DNA from: RGIG5612 sp045546255
GTDB taxonomy: Bacteria; Bacillota; Clostridia; Lachnospirales; Lachnospiraceae
NCBI GenBank assembly: GCA_045546255.1
Contig: JAZQCK010000035.1
Span: 1 to 64,000 of the forward strand
DNA: 64,000 nucleotides
Reading direction: 5' to 3'
A program made the position numbers and the translations under genes. Positions 1 to 8,262 of this stretch are shown here, piece after piece. The notes under the pieces are model-generated. The model was not told where the DNA came from. It saw only the letters and a list, made by a program, of their open reading frames with translations, and ran no database searches. How positions within the stretch are numbered: the stretch's first letter is position 1; every line of letters starts with the position of its first letter.

Positions 1-2
1 AC

Positions 3-1208
3 CCACAGACAGCTCTGAACATCGGTACATATGTATCCGCAGCAGTTGTTATCATTGTTGCATTCTTAGTTGCAATCTTCTTCCTTGGAGATGTAAAACC
101 GGCAATCGCTGTTTTAGCAGGTATCGTTGTTGGTCTTCTCATCGGTACTCTTACAGAGGTTTATACATCTGACAGATTTAAATCCGTTAAGGAAATTGCA
201 AACCAGTCTGAAACTGGTGCAGCAACAACCATTATCAGCGGTCTTTCCGTTGGTATGAGATCTACAGTTCTTCCGATCATCCTGATCTGCATCGGAATCT
301 TCGTTTCCTACATGCTGATGGGCGTATTCGGAATTGCTCTTGCAGCAGTTGGTATGCTTTCCACAACCGGTATCACGGTCGCAGTCGATGCTTACGGCCC
401 GATCGCTGATAACGCAGGTGGTATCGCAGAGATGAGCGGACTTGATGAGAGTGTTCGTGAGATCACTGACCAGTTAGACTCTGTTGGTAACACAACAGCA
501 GCTATCGGTAAAGGATTCGCTATCGGATCTGCAGCTCTTACAGCTCTTGCACTGTTCACTTCTTTTGCAGACAAAGTTGACTCCAGCACAACCACAGCAC
601 TTTCTATCGACATCCTGAATGCAAACGTCGTTATCGGTCTTCTGATCGGTGGTATGTTAACATTCATCTTCTCCGCATTGACCATGTCTTCTGTTTCTAA
701 AGCAGCTAACCACATGATCGAAGAAGTTCGTCGTCAGTTCAGAGAGATCCCTGGTCTTCTTGAAGGCAAAGCTACTCCGGACTACAAGAAGTGTGTTGCT
801 ATCTCCACTGGTGCAGCTCTGAGACAGATGGTCGTTCCGGCTGTCATCGCTATCGTAGCTCCGATCCTTGTTGGATTCCTTCTGGGCGTTGAAGCTCTTG
901 GCGGACTTCTTGCAGGTGCTCTTGTAAGTGGTGTTCTGATGGCTATCTTCATGAGTAACGCAGGTGGTGCTTGGGATAACGCTAAGAAATACATCGAAGG
1001 CGGAAAGCACGGCGGAAAAGGCAGTGCAGCTCATGCAGCAGCAGTTGTTGGCGATACAGTAGGTGATCCGTTCAAAGATACATCAGGGCCTTCTATCAAC
1101 ATCCTGATCAAACTTATGACGGTCGTATCCCTCGTATTCGTACCGGCATTCATCAGCGTATTTAACGCACTTGGATGCTCCAGCATCTTAGAGTTCTTAT
1201 TCAAATAA
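3..1208 (+). CDS. hppA: K+-dependent membrane-bound ion-pumping pyrophosphatase, C-terminal part
   Basis: The frame is open from the window edge, so only about the last 400 of roughly 700 residues are present. The protein hydrolyses pyrophosphate and pumps H+ and/or Na+ across the cytoplasmic membrane. Visible family signatures are the GNTTAAIGKG stretch, the AGGAWDNAKKYIE segment and the terminal GDPFKDTSGPS segment, separated by several hydrophobic membrane helices. Alanine rather than lysine in GNTTAA is the known mark of the K+-dependent subfamily, most bacterial members of which pump Na+ or both ions. Which ion is moved here cannot be settled without the N-terminal half. A rho-independent terminator follows 27 bases after the stop. 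Confidence 0.96.
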   Translation, partial: PQTALNIGTYVSAAVVIIVAFLVAIFFLGDVKPAIAVLAGIVVGLLIGTLTEVYTSDRFKSVKEIANQSETGAATTIISGLSVGMRSTVLPIILICIGIFVSYMLMGVFGIALAAVGMLSTTGITVAVDAYGPIADNAGGIAEMSGLDESVREITDQLDSVGNTTAAIGKGFAIGSAALTALALFTSFADKVDSSTTTALSIDILNANVVIGLLIGGMLTFIFSALTMSSVSKAANHMIEEVRRQFREIPGLLEGKATPDYKKCVAISTGAALRQMVVPAVIAIVAPILVGFLLGVEALGGLLAGALVSGVLMAIFMSNAGGAWDNAKKYIEGGKHGGKGSAAHAAAVVGDTVGDPFKDTSGPSINILIKLMTVVSLVFVPAFISVFNALGCSSILEFLFK

Positions 1209-1234
1209 AAACGATTTTTGAATCGAGACAACAA

Positions 1235-1265
1235 AAAGGCTTCCCGAAACGGGAAGCCTTTTCTG
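1235..1265 (+). terminator. Terminator after the pyrophosphatase gene
   Basis: An AAGGCTTCCCG arm pairs with CGGGAAGCCTT around an AAA loop and is followed by TTTTCT. The run of A bases before the stem could also serve the opposite strand. Confidence 0.85.
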
Positions 1266-1274
1266 TCAGTTACT

Positions 1275-1337
1275 AACAAAAAACGAGCCACATACGTGAC
1301 TCGTTTCTTGTTATGGAAGCGACGGGGCTCGAACCCG
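1275..1337. repeat. Partial duplicate of tRNA-Val 3' end plus its terminator
   Basis: These 63 bases match 1463-1525 exactly. They contain the last 24 or so bases of the tRNA-Val gene (T arm and 3' acceptor strand, read on the minus strand) plus the downstream hairpin terminator. The rest of the tRNA is missing: bases 1338-1462 are GC-rich and cannot be folded into the missing arms by eye. A short motif, CTCTCGCGTGT, recurs at 1411-1421 and 1530-1540. This is a tRNA remnant, from a partial tandem duplication or a decayed attachment site at a tRNA 3' end. Confidence 0.85.
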
Positions 1338-1462
1338 GTCTCGCAGGGCCGCGTCCCTAGCCCTGCTCGGTCGGCTCGCAAACGTGCGTGCCACTGGCAC
1401 GCGCTCGCCCTCTCGCGTGTCTCACCCGCTCAAGTGTCACGGGTTCCAACTCAGTTACTGAT

Positions 1463-1500
1463 AACAAAAAACGAGCCACATACGTGACTCGTTTCTTGTT
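1463..1500 (-). terminator. Terminator of tRNA-Val
   Basis: Read on the minus strand, ACGAGTCACG pairs with the GTGGCTCGT side and is followed by TTTTTTGTT just downstream of the tRNA 3' end. The same hairpin is duplicated at 1275-1312. Confidence 0.8.
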
Positions 1501-1501
1501 A

Positions 1502-1575
1502 TGGAAGCGACGGGGCTCGAACCCGTGACCTCTCGCGTGTGAGGCGAACGCTCATCCCAGCTGAGCTACGCTTCC
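1502..1575 (-). tRNA. tRNA-Val (anticodon CAC)
   Basis: The 74-base cloverleaf closes cleanly: acceptor GGAAGCG with CGCTTCC, D stem GCTC/GAGC, anticodon stem TTCGC/GCGAG around the loop CTCACAC (anticodon CAC, reading GTG), and T arm ACGGG-TTCGAGC-CCCGT. The discriminator base is A and the CCA end is not encoded. Confidence 0.95.
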
Positions 1576-1587
1576 AAAGCGATACTT

Positions 1588-1616
1588 ATGGTAGCACTTT
1601 TTATCTTTGCAATCAA
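1588..1616 (-). promoter_or_regulatory. Promoter of tRNA-Val
   Basis: On the minus strand, TTGATT (1611-1616) and TACCAT (1588-1593) are 17 bases apart, and the tRNA 5' end lies 12 bases downstream. The spacing suits a sigma-A promoter, though both hexamers deviate from consensus. Confidence 0.6.
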
Positions 1617-1692
1617 GCGCGCGTCCGTTCTTTACCCGTAAAAACATTACTGTTATAATAAGCATCAAAGGAGGAATAATTCTTAGAAACCG

Positions 1693-2673
1693 ATGACAAG
1701 ACGCAGGAAACACATCTTATCGAGAATATCGTTTGCTTTGATGATGGTGCTTGCGTTAGCGCTGTTACTGTCGACGGGCTGCGGAGGCGAAAGCTCAGGC
1801 ATCCCGGCGGGAAATGTTCCGGGCGGGGCTGGAGGAAATGTGACCCCGGACAGCAACGAAGAGGGCAGTTATGTGGCACCGGAATTTAAGGATTCTTCCT
1901 TTCATGCAGACCTGGCTCAAAGTAATGGAGCTTTTTCCATTGATACGTCTGCGGTCAGTGAAGGCTATGTCGCTGTCAGCGGAAACTCTGGGGCAAGACT
2001 GAAATTTCAGGTCATCAAAGATGATGTGACCTATAATTATGACATGGCATCAGATGGGACTCCTTCGATCTTCCCGCTGCAGTCGGGAAACGGCTATTAT
2101 GCATTCCGCGTCATGGAAAACATTGTCGACAATAAATATGCGGTTGCGTTTGAAACCGGAGCGGACGTAGCGCTTACAGATGAATTCCAGCCTTACCTGA
2201 GGCCGAGCGACTATGCAGATTATTCGCAGGATTCTGCCTGCGTAAAGAAGGCGGAAGAACTGGCTTATACTGCAAACAGCGCTGGAGACGTGATTCACGG
2301 AGTGTATGATTATGTCTGTGCGAGCATAACCTATGATACACCAAAGGCAGAGACGGTCGAGAGCGGATATCTTCCCGAACCGGATGAGACCATGGCGACC
2401 GGAAAAGGAATCTGCTTTGACTATGCATCCCTTGCAGCGTCGATGCTTAGAAGCCAGGGCATTCCGACCAAGATCATCTTTGGCTATGTAGCGCCGGACG
2501 ATCTGTATCATGCATGGAACATGTTTTATACGACAGAGACCGGATGGGTGACAGTGGAGTTTAAGGTGAACCAGGAAAACTGGGCAAGAATGGACCTGAC
2601 GTTTTCCGCAAACGGCTCCAATAGTAAGTTCATCGGAGACGGAACTAACTATTCGGATGTGTATGAGTACTAA
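1693..2673 (+). CDS. Transglutaminase-like lipoprotein
   Basis: A 326-residue exported protein. The signal peptide ends in a lipobox (LLSTGC, cysteine near residue 29), followed by a Gly/Ser/Pro-rich linker. The C-terminal half carries a transglutaminase-like papain-fold core with its cysteine in GICFDYA (about residue 240), its histidine in YHAWN (about 272) and its aspartate in RMDLTF (about 300). Bacterial members of this fold are usually proteases or amidases of peptides or cell wall rather than cross-linking enzymes; the substrate is unknown. The Shine-Dalgarno AAAGGAGG lies an unusually long 17 or so bases before the ATG, but an in-frame TAG between them rules out an earlier start. The nearest downstream genes are pilus-like. 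Confidence 0.85.
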   Translation: MTRRRKHILSRISFALMMVLALALLLSTGCGGESSGIPAGNVPGGAGGNVTPDSNEEGSYVAPEFKDSSFHADLAQSNGAFSIDTSAVSEGYVAVSGNSGARLKFQVIKDDVTYNYDMASDGTPSIFPLQSGNGYYAFRVMENIVDNKYAVAFETGADVALTDEFQPYLRPSDYADYSQDSACVKKAEELAYTANSAGDVIHGVYDYVCASITYDTPKAETVESGYLPEPDETMATGKGICFDYASLAASMLRSQGIPTKIIFGYVAPDDLYHAWNMFYTTETGWVTVEFKVNQENWARMDLTFSANGSNSKFIGDGTNYSDVYEY

Positions 2674-2789
2674 AACTGCAGAACAGAAAAAACAGATATT
2701 TGATGACAAGTATATAAAGATAGAAATTTGAAAAAGCAGTAATCGTGAACAGCGATGAACCACGATGAACGCAGAAATGAGAGAAAGTT

Positions 2790-3836
2790 ATGGCAAGTCA
2801 TAAGAAAATGGATCTTCTCGGAATCAGTGCATTTTGCGAAAGCCTTGGCATGATGGTCAAGGCCGGTATCCCGATCAGTGAAGCGATCGGATTAATGACG
2901 AAAGGCGGCGATACCAAAGGCGTCTTAAAAGATGCGCTGATTGATATGGAAAAACGGATCGATACCGGCAGCTCGCTTGCGGAATCGATGAAACAAGCGG
3001 AAATCTTCCCGGATTATGCGGTGAAGATGATCGAAGCGGGTGAGTCCACTGGTAAGCTTGAGGACATCCTCTTCCGGCTTTCCGATTACTATCGTGAGCA
3101 GAATACGATCGCGAAAAAGATCCGCTCCGTAATCGTCTATCCGACGGCAATGATCGTCATGATCATTGTGGTCCTTTTGATCATGCTCTTTGCTGTCCTG
3201 CCATCATTCTCCGATGTTTATCAGACTTTGACCGGAAGCCTTTCTTCCGGAAGCTATAGTTATATCAACATCGCCTACATATTCTGCTGGGTCGTTCTGG
3301 CGATCATGGTGATCCTTGTAATCTGTGTGATCATCGGTTTTGCGATGTGGAAGGGCAATGGAAAGAAGAGTATCGAAAAGATCCTTTCCAAGAATGCGAC
3401 CTGCAGGGAACTGCTTGAAAACATGGCACTTTACAGATTTACATCTGCTTATGAAGTCTTCCTTGCCAGCGGCGAGATGCAGGACGAAGCGGTTTTGAAT
3501 GCACTTGAAATGACAGATTATGCGCCAGTAGAAGAGAAAGTAAAACAGGTCGCCCGTCGTATGGAAGAGGGCGTCGGCTTTGCACAGGCCGCCAATGATG
3601 TGGAACTTTATGAGCCAATCTACGGACGTATGCTGATCCCGGGTGAGCGAAGCGGAAACACCGATGATGTTCTGCGCCGCCTGATCGAGCTTCTTGCAAG
3701 AGACTGCTCGAACCAGACAGAGCGCCTGGTCGGAACGATCGAGCCGCTTCTTTCCGGTATCTTGATGATCACGATCGCAATCGCGCTCTTAAGCGTCATG
3801 CTGCCGCTGATCGGAATCATGAACTCGATTGGATAA
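2790..3836 (+). CDS. Type II secretion/type IV pilus inner-membrane platform protein (GspF/PilC family)
   Basis: At 348 residues it is slightly shorter than the usual 400. It has two copies of the T2SSF domain (about residues 12-140 and 215-335), visible in the paired patterns FCESLGMMVKAGIPISEA and FTSAYEVFLASG. Hydrophobic helices lie near 120-145, 165-190 and the C-terminus. In pili and type II secretion this protein sits in the inner membrane and couples the cytoplasmic ATPase to pilin assembly or retraction. It opens a tight operon of four small membrane-anchored proteins and a PilT-type ATPase, so it is probably the platform of that apparatus. Confidence 0.9.
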   Translation: MASHKKMDLLGISAFCESLGMMVKAGIPISEAIGLMTKGGDTKGVLKDALIDMEKRIDTGSSLAESMKQAEIFPDYAVKMIEAGESTGKLEDILFRLSDYYREQNTIAKKIRSVIVYPTAMIVMIIVVLLIMLFAVLPSFSDVYQTLTGSLSSGSYSYINIAYIFCWVVLAIMVILVICVIIGFAMWKGNGKKSIEKILSKNATCRELLENMALYRFTSAYEVFLASGEMQDEAVLNALEMTDYAPVEEKVKQVARRMEEGVGFAQAANDVELYEPIYGRMLIPGERSGNTDDVLRRLIELLARDCSNQTERLVGTIEPLLSGILMITIAIALLSVMLPLIGIMNSIG

Positions 3837-3873
3837 GCAGAAACGGAATTATAAAAAGGGCTGAAAAAAGTTA

Positions 3874-4194
3874 ATGTACAGAGACCATACTTCAAAAAAA
3901 TGGAAGATTGTAATTTGGGCAGTGGTGATTGCCGTCTGCATCTTCCTTATATGGTTTTTTATCGCGAAGTCTCCGGCGATGAGCAAGAACACAAATGCGG
4001 AAGAGTCGATCAAAACGGCCGTTCAGCAGAGTGCTCTGCAGTGCTATGTCGTTGAGGGTGCATATCCTCCGAACCTCAAATATCTTGAGGATAATTACGG
4101 ACTTCGTGTCAATACTACAGACTACTATGTGGTCTATGACGCATACGCAGAAAACCAGCTGCCGGATGTGCGTGTTACCAGACGGGTGCACTGA
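3874..4194 (+). CDS. Small single-pass pseudopilin-like protein
   Basis: This 106-residue protein has a short basic N-terminus, one hydrophobic helix (about residues 12-31) and an extracytoplasmic tail. The tail reads ESIKTAVQQSALQCYVVEG then YPPNLKYLEDNYGL, which resembles the start of GspG-type pseudopilins after the helix. No canonical G-F prepilin peptidase site is visible, so it may be assembled uncleaved. Position between the GspF-type and PilT-type genes supports a structural or priming role. It ends 1 base before the next start. Confidence 0.7.
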   Translation: MYRDHTSKKWKIVIWAVVIAVCIFLIWFFIAKSPAMSKNTNAEESIKTAVQQSALQCYVVEGAYPPNLKYLEDNYGLRVNTTDYYVVYDAYAENQLPDVRVTRRVH

Positions 4195-4195
4195 G

Positions 4196-4651
4196 ATGAA
4201 AAAAGAAAAAGGAACTGCATCAGGATTTTATATCATATTGATCACGGCATTCTTCCTCGGATGCTTCCTTCTTCTGGTGCTTTTCGGAACGAATATTTAC
4301 CGTAATATTGCTGGGCGACAGGCAGCGAACAATGACCAGAGAGCGATCCTATCTTATCTTCTGACGACAACGAAGATGAATGAGACGGAGATCACGGCAG
4401 GAACGGACGGACAGTATGGCACGATCCTGACGGTGGAAGATGCAGGGACAGGATATGGCAACCGGATCTATGTATATGACGGTTATCTTGTAGAAGATTA
4501 CGGAAAAGTGGATGGTGCGTTGATGCCGGATTATGCGATCCGCATCGGAGAGACTTCCACCTTTGAAATAGATGAAATTAATGACAGTTTGATGAAAGTA
4601 AGCACGGATGAGGGCAGCGTCTTTGTCCATATCCGTGATGCAAAGGAGTAG
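4196..4651 (+). CDS. Pilus-cluster membrane protein (DUF4860-like)
   Basis: A 151-residue protein starting at ATG 4196, one base after the preceding stop. A longer open frame upstream overlaps the previous gene and is not supported. It has one transmembrane helix (about residues 11-32) followed by a beta-rich outer domain with repeated YGNRIYVYDGYLVEDYG-like strands. It resembles the DUF4860-type proteins I know from clostridial type IV pilus clusters, but that family call is from memory of its layout. Probably a minor pilin or accessory subunit. Confidence 0.7.
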   Translation: MKKEKGTASGFYIILITAFFLGCFLLLVLFGTNIYRNIAGRQAANNDQRAILSYLLTTTKMNETEITAGTDGQYGTILTVEDAGTGYGNRIYVYDGYLVEDYGKVDGALMPDYAIRIGETSTFEIDEINDSLMKVSTDEGSVFVHIRDAKE

Positions 4652-4658
4652 CAGCAAA

Positions 4659-5078
4659 GTGAAGCAGGGAAGGAACCTCAGCTTTTATATTGAGATCGTT
4701 TTGATGTTGGTCATCTCTGTACTGGCCATCACGATTTTGGCGAACGCTTTTGCCAAATCTGATCTGAACAGCCGCAAAGCAAAACGGCTTTCGGATGCTG
4801 TCACGCTGGCAGCTTCCGGCTCGGAGGCGTTCCTTGCATCTTCTGATGAAGAAGAGCTGCTTAGGCTTTTAAACGAAACGGAGAATGCGCAGATGGAAGA
4901 CGGAGACGTTACGGCTTCTTATAATGATGAGCTGGAACCGAATGCTTCCGGAAAAATGAAGCTGCGTATTCAATGGGAAGAAGAAAACGATTTTGTAAAT
5001 GGAACCGTGACGATCTATTATGCCGACGAGGAAATCTATCAGCTTGAGACCGGGTTCAGTAAGGAGGCGAAGCGATGA
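4659..5078 (+). CDS. Pilus-cluster membrane protein of unknown function
   Basis: I place the start at GTG 4659, 10 bases after AAGGAG, giving 139 residues; an ATG at 4638 would overlap the previous gene and precede the ribosome site. One hydrophobic helix (about residues 8-29) is followed by an acidic, Ser/Ala-rich helical stretch and a beta-rich tail. This is the topology of a pilin without a recognisable prepilin peptidase site. Its last 4 bases overlap the next ATG, so the two are translationally coupled. Function inferred from context only. Confidence 0.7.
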   Translation: MKQGRNLSFYIEIVLMLVISVLAITILANAFAKSDLNSRKAKRLSDAVTLAASGSEAFLASSDEEELLRLLNETENAQMEDGDVTASYNDELEPNASGKMKLRIQWEEENDFVNGTVTIYYADEEIYQLETGFSKEAKR

Positions 5079-5440
5079 AACATATTCCGATCCGCCTCGG
5101 TCCACTGGCCCTGTTACTGACTGTGATCACGATCTGCTTAAGCGTTCTGGCGATGCTGTCATACTCGAATTCCGCTGCGGACATGCGTCTTTCCGAGCGC
5201 TATGCCGATGCTGTTAAGACGCGGTATCTCCTGGAAAAAGACGGGCAGGAATACCTAGCCGAAATGCAGGAGGCTCCGGCAGCAGACGGCGTGGAAACGC
5301 AAAAGATTTTTAAACGAAACGGCTATACGCTTACGATCGAGCTGACGGGAGAAGATGGTAATTATGAAGTTTCCCGCTGGCAGATCAATAAAGACTGGGA
5401 AGAAACAAACGACATGGGCAATCTTTGGCAAGGAGAATAG
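5075..5440 (+). CDS. Small pilus-cluster membrane protein
   Basis: A 121-residue protein with a strong ribosome site (AAGGAGG). Its single hydrophobic helix (about residues 8-29) is followed by an extracytoplasmic region with a repeated ERYADAVKTRYLLEKDG-type helix, as in the preceding gene, and a short beta tail. The two genes look like distant paralogues, since both have a helix, then an (S/A)D-AV-T/K segment, then charged residues. Likely a minor structural component; no family recognised. Confidence 0.7.
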   Translation: MKHIPIRLGPLALLLTVITICLSVLAMLSYSNSAADMRLSERYADAVKTRYLLEKDGQEYLAEMQEAPAADGVETQKIFKRNGYTLTIELTGEDGNYEVSRWQINKDWEETNDMGNLWQGE

Positions 5441-5442
5441 CT

Positions 5443-6501
5443 ATGAATATTCAGGAAGTATTACAATCTGCAGTACAGACCGGATCCTCGGATATCTTTC
5501 TGATCGCCGGACTTCCGGTGACGTTGAAGTGCAAAGGAGAACACAACCGCATCGGGGAGCAAAAGCTTCTTCCGAACGATATCGCAGCGCTGGTTGATGA
5601 GATCTACGAGGTGAGCGGAAGGGAACGCACCAATCTGGAAAAACACATCGATGACGACTTTTCCTTCTCCATTGCCCAGTTTGGACGTTTCCGCGTGAAC
5701 GTATTCCGGCAAAGAGGCTCTTTAGCGGCCGTGATCCGTGTGATCCAATTTGGACTTCCGGACCCAGCAACGCTTTCCATCCCGGACAGCGTGCTTTCGC
5801 TTGCGGATAATAAAAAGGGAATGGTCCTGGTTGCGGGAAGTGCAGGCAGCGGAAAGAGTACAACGCTTGCGTGCATGATCGACCGGATCAATAAAGCAAG
5901 ATCCTGCCACATCATCACGATGGAGGATCCGATCGAATATATTCACCGCCACGAAAAGGCGATCGTTACACAGAGGGAAATCTTCATTGATACTCCGGGA
6001 TATTTGGAGTCGCTTCGCTCTGCGCTTCGCGAAAGTCCGGACGTCATCCTTTTAGGAGAGATGAGAGATTATGATACGATCTCCGCCGCTATTACGGCAG
6101 CAGAGACGGGAACCTTATTATTCAGTACGCTGCATACGAGTTCCGCGGCCAACACGATCAACCGTATCATAGACGTGTTCCCGGCATCGCAGCAGCATCA
6201 GGTGAAGATCCAGCTGGCGCAGATCTTAAAAGGTATCGTTTGCCAGCAGCTGGTTCCGGGCGTCGATGGCGGACTGGTCCCGGCGTTCGAAGTTTTAAAG
6301 TGCACACCGGCTGTACAGAATATGATCCGAGACGGAAAACTTCACCAGCTCGAATCCGTCATGCAGACCGGCGCTGCAGACGGCATGTTTACGATGGACG
6401 CAAGTCTCCTGAAACTTTTCAGAGAAGGAAAGATCACGAAAGAGACTGCACTTGTCTCCTGTGTTCACTATGACACAATGAGCAAGAGGCTTGAAATCTA
6501 A
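5443..6501 (+). CDS. pilT: PilT-type secretion/pilus ATPase
   Basis: A 352-residue GspE/PilT-superfamily hexameric ATPase. The start is ATG 5443, 7 bases after AAGGAG; an in-frame ATG at 5425 lies before that site. The N-terminal PAS-like domain opens with the SSDIFLIAG motif typical of PilT. The Walker A motif GSAGSGKST lies near residue 132, followed by VILLGEMRD (Walker B/Asp box) and LHTSSAA (His box). PilT enzymes normally power pilus retraction. It is the only such ATPase in the window and shares an operon with a GspF-type platform, so it may serve extension, retraction or both. Confidence 0.93.
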   Translation: MNIQEVLQSAVQTGSSDIFLIAGLPVTLKCKGEHNRIGEQKLLPNDIAALVDEIYEVSGRERTNLEKHIDDDFSFSIAQFGRFRVNVFRQRGSLAAVIRVIQFGLPDPATLSIPDSVLSLADNKKGMVLVAGSAGSGKSTTLACMIDRINKARSCHIITMEDPIEYIHRHEKAIVTQREIFIDTPGYLESLRSALRESPDVILLGEMRDYDTISAAITAAETGTLLFSTLHTSSAANTINRIIDVFPASQQHQVKIQLAQILKGIVCQQLVPGVDGGLVPAFEVLKCTPAVQNMIRDGKLHQLESVMQTGAADGMFTMDASLLKLFREGKITKETALVSCVHYDTMSKRLEI

Positions 6502-6512
6502 CGGGGTTTATT

Positions 6513-7706
6513 ATGGAAAAGGGATTAAAGGTTAATATGTTCGGCACTTTTTCGATGACCTACGGCAGCCAGTCGATCACCGGAAAAAGTAAATCGAACG
6601 AATCGAATTTTATCAGCCTGATGGAAGTCATCCTTCACGCCGGGGAAAAAGGCGTCCCGCGTGATGAACTGGAGCAGGCCATCTTCCAGAATATCGACTT
6701 AAAGAACATTCATCATTCCACACAGAATGTTATTTACAATGCGAAGAAACAGCTTGCTAGATACGGGCTTCCGGATGTCAACTACATTGAGCAGCGCGAA
6801 GGCGTCTATTTCTGGACAGATCAGATTCCGGTCACGGAAGATGCCAGAGAGTTTGACCGCCTGTATGAAGAAGCAGAGCAGGAAAAGAATAAGACGAAAA
6901 AGCTAAAACTGTATCTGGATGTTGTGCACCTTTATTCAGGAGAATTCTTGGAGCATCAGGCAAGTGTCGTCTGGATTGCAAAAGAGGCAAGAAGATACAG
7001 GGAGCTCTTCTGCGACAGCGTGGAAAAAGCGGCAGAAATCCTCAGGGAAAAGGAAGACTGGTTTGTTTTGGAAGACTTAGGTCTTTATGCAGCAAAGGTT
7101 CATCCGTTTGCGGAGTGGGAGAACCTCACGATGGAGGCGCTGATCGCAACGAGCCGTTATGAGGATGCAATCCGTTTTTATGAAGATACATCCGAGTATT
7201 ACATGAGCGTGATCGGACTTCGTCCATCTTCGAAAATGCAGGAACTGATGGATTATTTAGGCGACCGCATCAACCACAGATATGAAGTGCTTGATGAGAT
7301 CCAGGAAAAACTGATGGAAGAAGACCCGGATGCACACGGCGGCTACCAGTGCAGTTATCCAATCTTCCGCGGTATCTACCAGCTCACGGAACGCACGATG
7401 GAGCGTGGCGGACAGTCTGTGTTCTTAATGCTGTGCACACTGGTAGACAGCAAAGGAAATCCGATGCGGGAAGGTGCGATGCAGGATGAGTTGACAGGAC
7501 GATTAAAAGAGGCGATCTTTAAATCCATCCGTCGAAGCGACGTCGTTTGCCGCTATGGAAAAGGACAGTATTTAGTGCTTCTTGCAAATACAACGATGGA
7601 AAACTGCAAGATCGTTCAAAAGCGTATTAACCAGAACTTCCTGGTCGGACGGCAGAGGACCGGCGTGCAGTACTACGTCAACAGTGTCTTTTGCCGGTAC
7701 GACTGA
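6513..7706 (+). CDS. Winged-helix/BTAD regulator with degenerate GGDEF-like C-terminus
   Basis: A 397-residue cytoplasmic protein. Residues 1-105 form a winged-helix domain opening with KGLKVNMFGTFSM, as in SARP/OmpR-type activators. About 110-250 is the helical bacterial transcriptional activation (BTAD) domain. About 275-397 resembles a diguanylate cyclase fold (RRSDVVCRYGKGQYLVLL), but the GGDEF signature is replaced by GKGQY, so cyclase activity is unlikely; it may instead bind a nucleotide or partner. Eleven bases after pilT and upstream of a large c-di-GMP protein, it is a good candidate for the local regulator. Confidence 0.8.
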   Translation: MEKGLKVNMFGTFSMTYGSQSITGKSKSNESNFISLMEVILHAGEKGVPRDELEQAIFQNIDLKNIHHSTQNVIYNAKKQLARYGLPDVNYIEQREGVYFWTDQIPVTEDAREFDRLYEEAEQEKNKTKKLKLYLDVVHLYSGEFLEHQASVVWIAKEARRYRELFCDSVEKAAEILREKEDWFVLEDLGLYAAKVHPFAEWENLTMEALIATSRYEDAIRFYEDTSEYYMSVIGLRPSSKMQELMDYLGDRINHRYEVLDEIQEKLMEEDPDAHGGYQCSYPIFRGIYQLTERTMERGGQSVFLMLCTLVDSKGNPMREGAMQDELTGRLKEAIFKSIRRSDVVCRYGKGQYLVLLANTTMENCKIVQKRINQNFLVGRQRTGVQYYVNSVFCRYD

Positions 7707-7721
7707 GAATAGGAGGCTTTC

Positions 7722-8249
7722 ATGGCAGGAACCCAAAGCTACATCGGAATAAAAAACGGCGTGGTCGTCTGCATTGACCATTATCTTGGCTATGACATGA
7801 ATGGACATTTTTATCATGGCTACAGCACGGAACCGGTCCATTTTAATGATGGCGCAGAACTCTTAAGGAAGCTCGAGAATCTGTTTGATATTTTAAACTT
7901 TCCATATGCAGCTACCAACGAACGGTCATTTGATGATGATAAAAAGGCAGCCCGCGGGAGAAAAGCCCGCAAGGTGGAACGGCCTTATGAAGTTAGAAGA
8001 ACAAATAACAGCGAGAGGGAAAAAGTGATGAGCGACAAAGATATTCTTAACAAACATGGTGATGTGGGAACCTTTATCGTCCGTGTCCAGCAGCGTCAGA
8101 ACAGCAGCTGGCAGGGAAGGATCACATGGGTGGATGAAGACAAGACGGTCTATTTCCGTTCTGTCTTTGAAATGATGAAGCTGATCGATGCAGCGCTCAA
8201 TAAGAGCGGTGTTTCGGAAGAAGTGACAGAGGAAATGAACTGGGAATAG
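7722..8249 (+). CDS. Conserved hypothetical linking regulator and c-di-GMP gene
   Basis: A 175-residue protein with ribosome site AGGAGG. Two parts are visible: an N-terminal segment rich in aromatic and His residues (IDHYLGYDMNGHFYHGY), and a C-terminal segment (GTFIVRVQQRQNSSWQGRI and FRSVFEMMKLIDAAL) joined by a very basic linker near residues 75-100. The C-terminal pattern recurs in Lachnospiraceae proteins beside GGDEF/EAL genes, as far as I recall; I know no function for it. No signal peptide or membrane helix. Probably cytoplasmic. Confidence 0.65.
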   Translation: MAGTQSYIGIKNGVVVCIDHYLGYDMNGHFYHGYSTEPVHFNDGAELLRKLENLFDILNFPYAATNERSFDDDKKAARGRKARKVERPYEVRRTNNSEREKVMSDKDILNKHGDVGTFIVRVQQRQNSSWQGRITWVDEDKTVYFRSVFEMMKLIDAALNKSGVSEEVTEEMNWE

Positions 8250-8262
8250 GAAGGTAGACAAG

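Noticed and set aside
1218..1487. Plus-strand open frame of 89 codons
   Set aside because: It runs through a terminator and the tRNA-Val remnant; the peptide is the usual product of translating tRNA-flanking repeats.
2050..2763. Minus-strand frame of 237 codons opposite the transglutaminase-like gene
   Set aside because: No ribosome site and no recognisable motifs; the plus strand has a clear signal peptide and catalytic triad.
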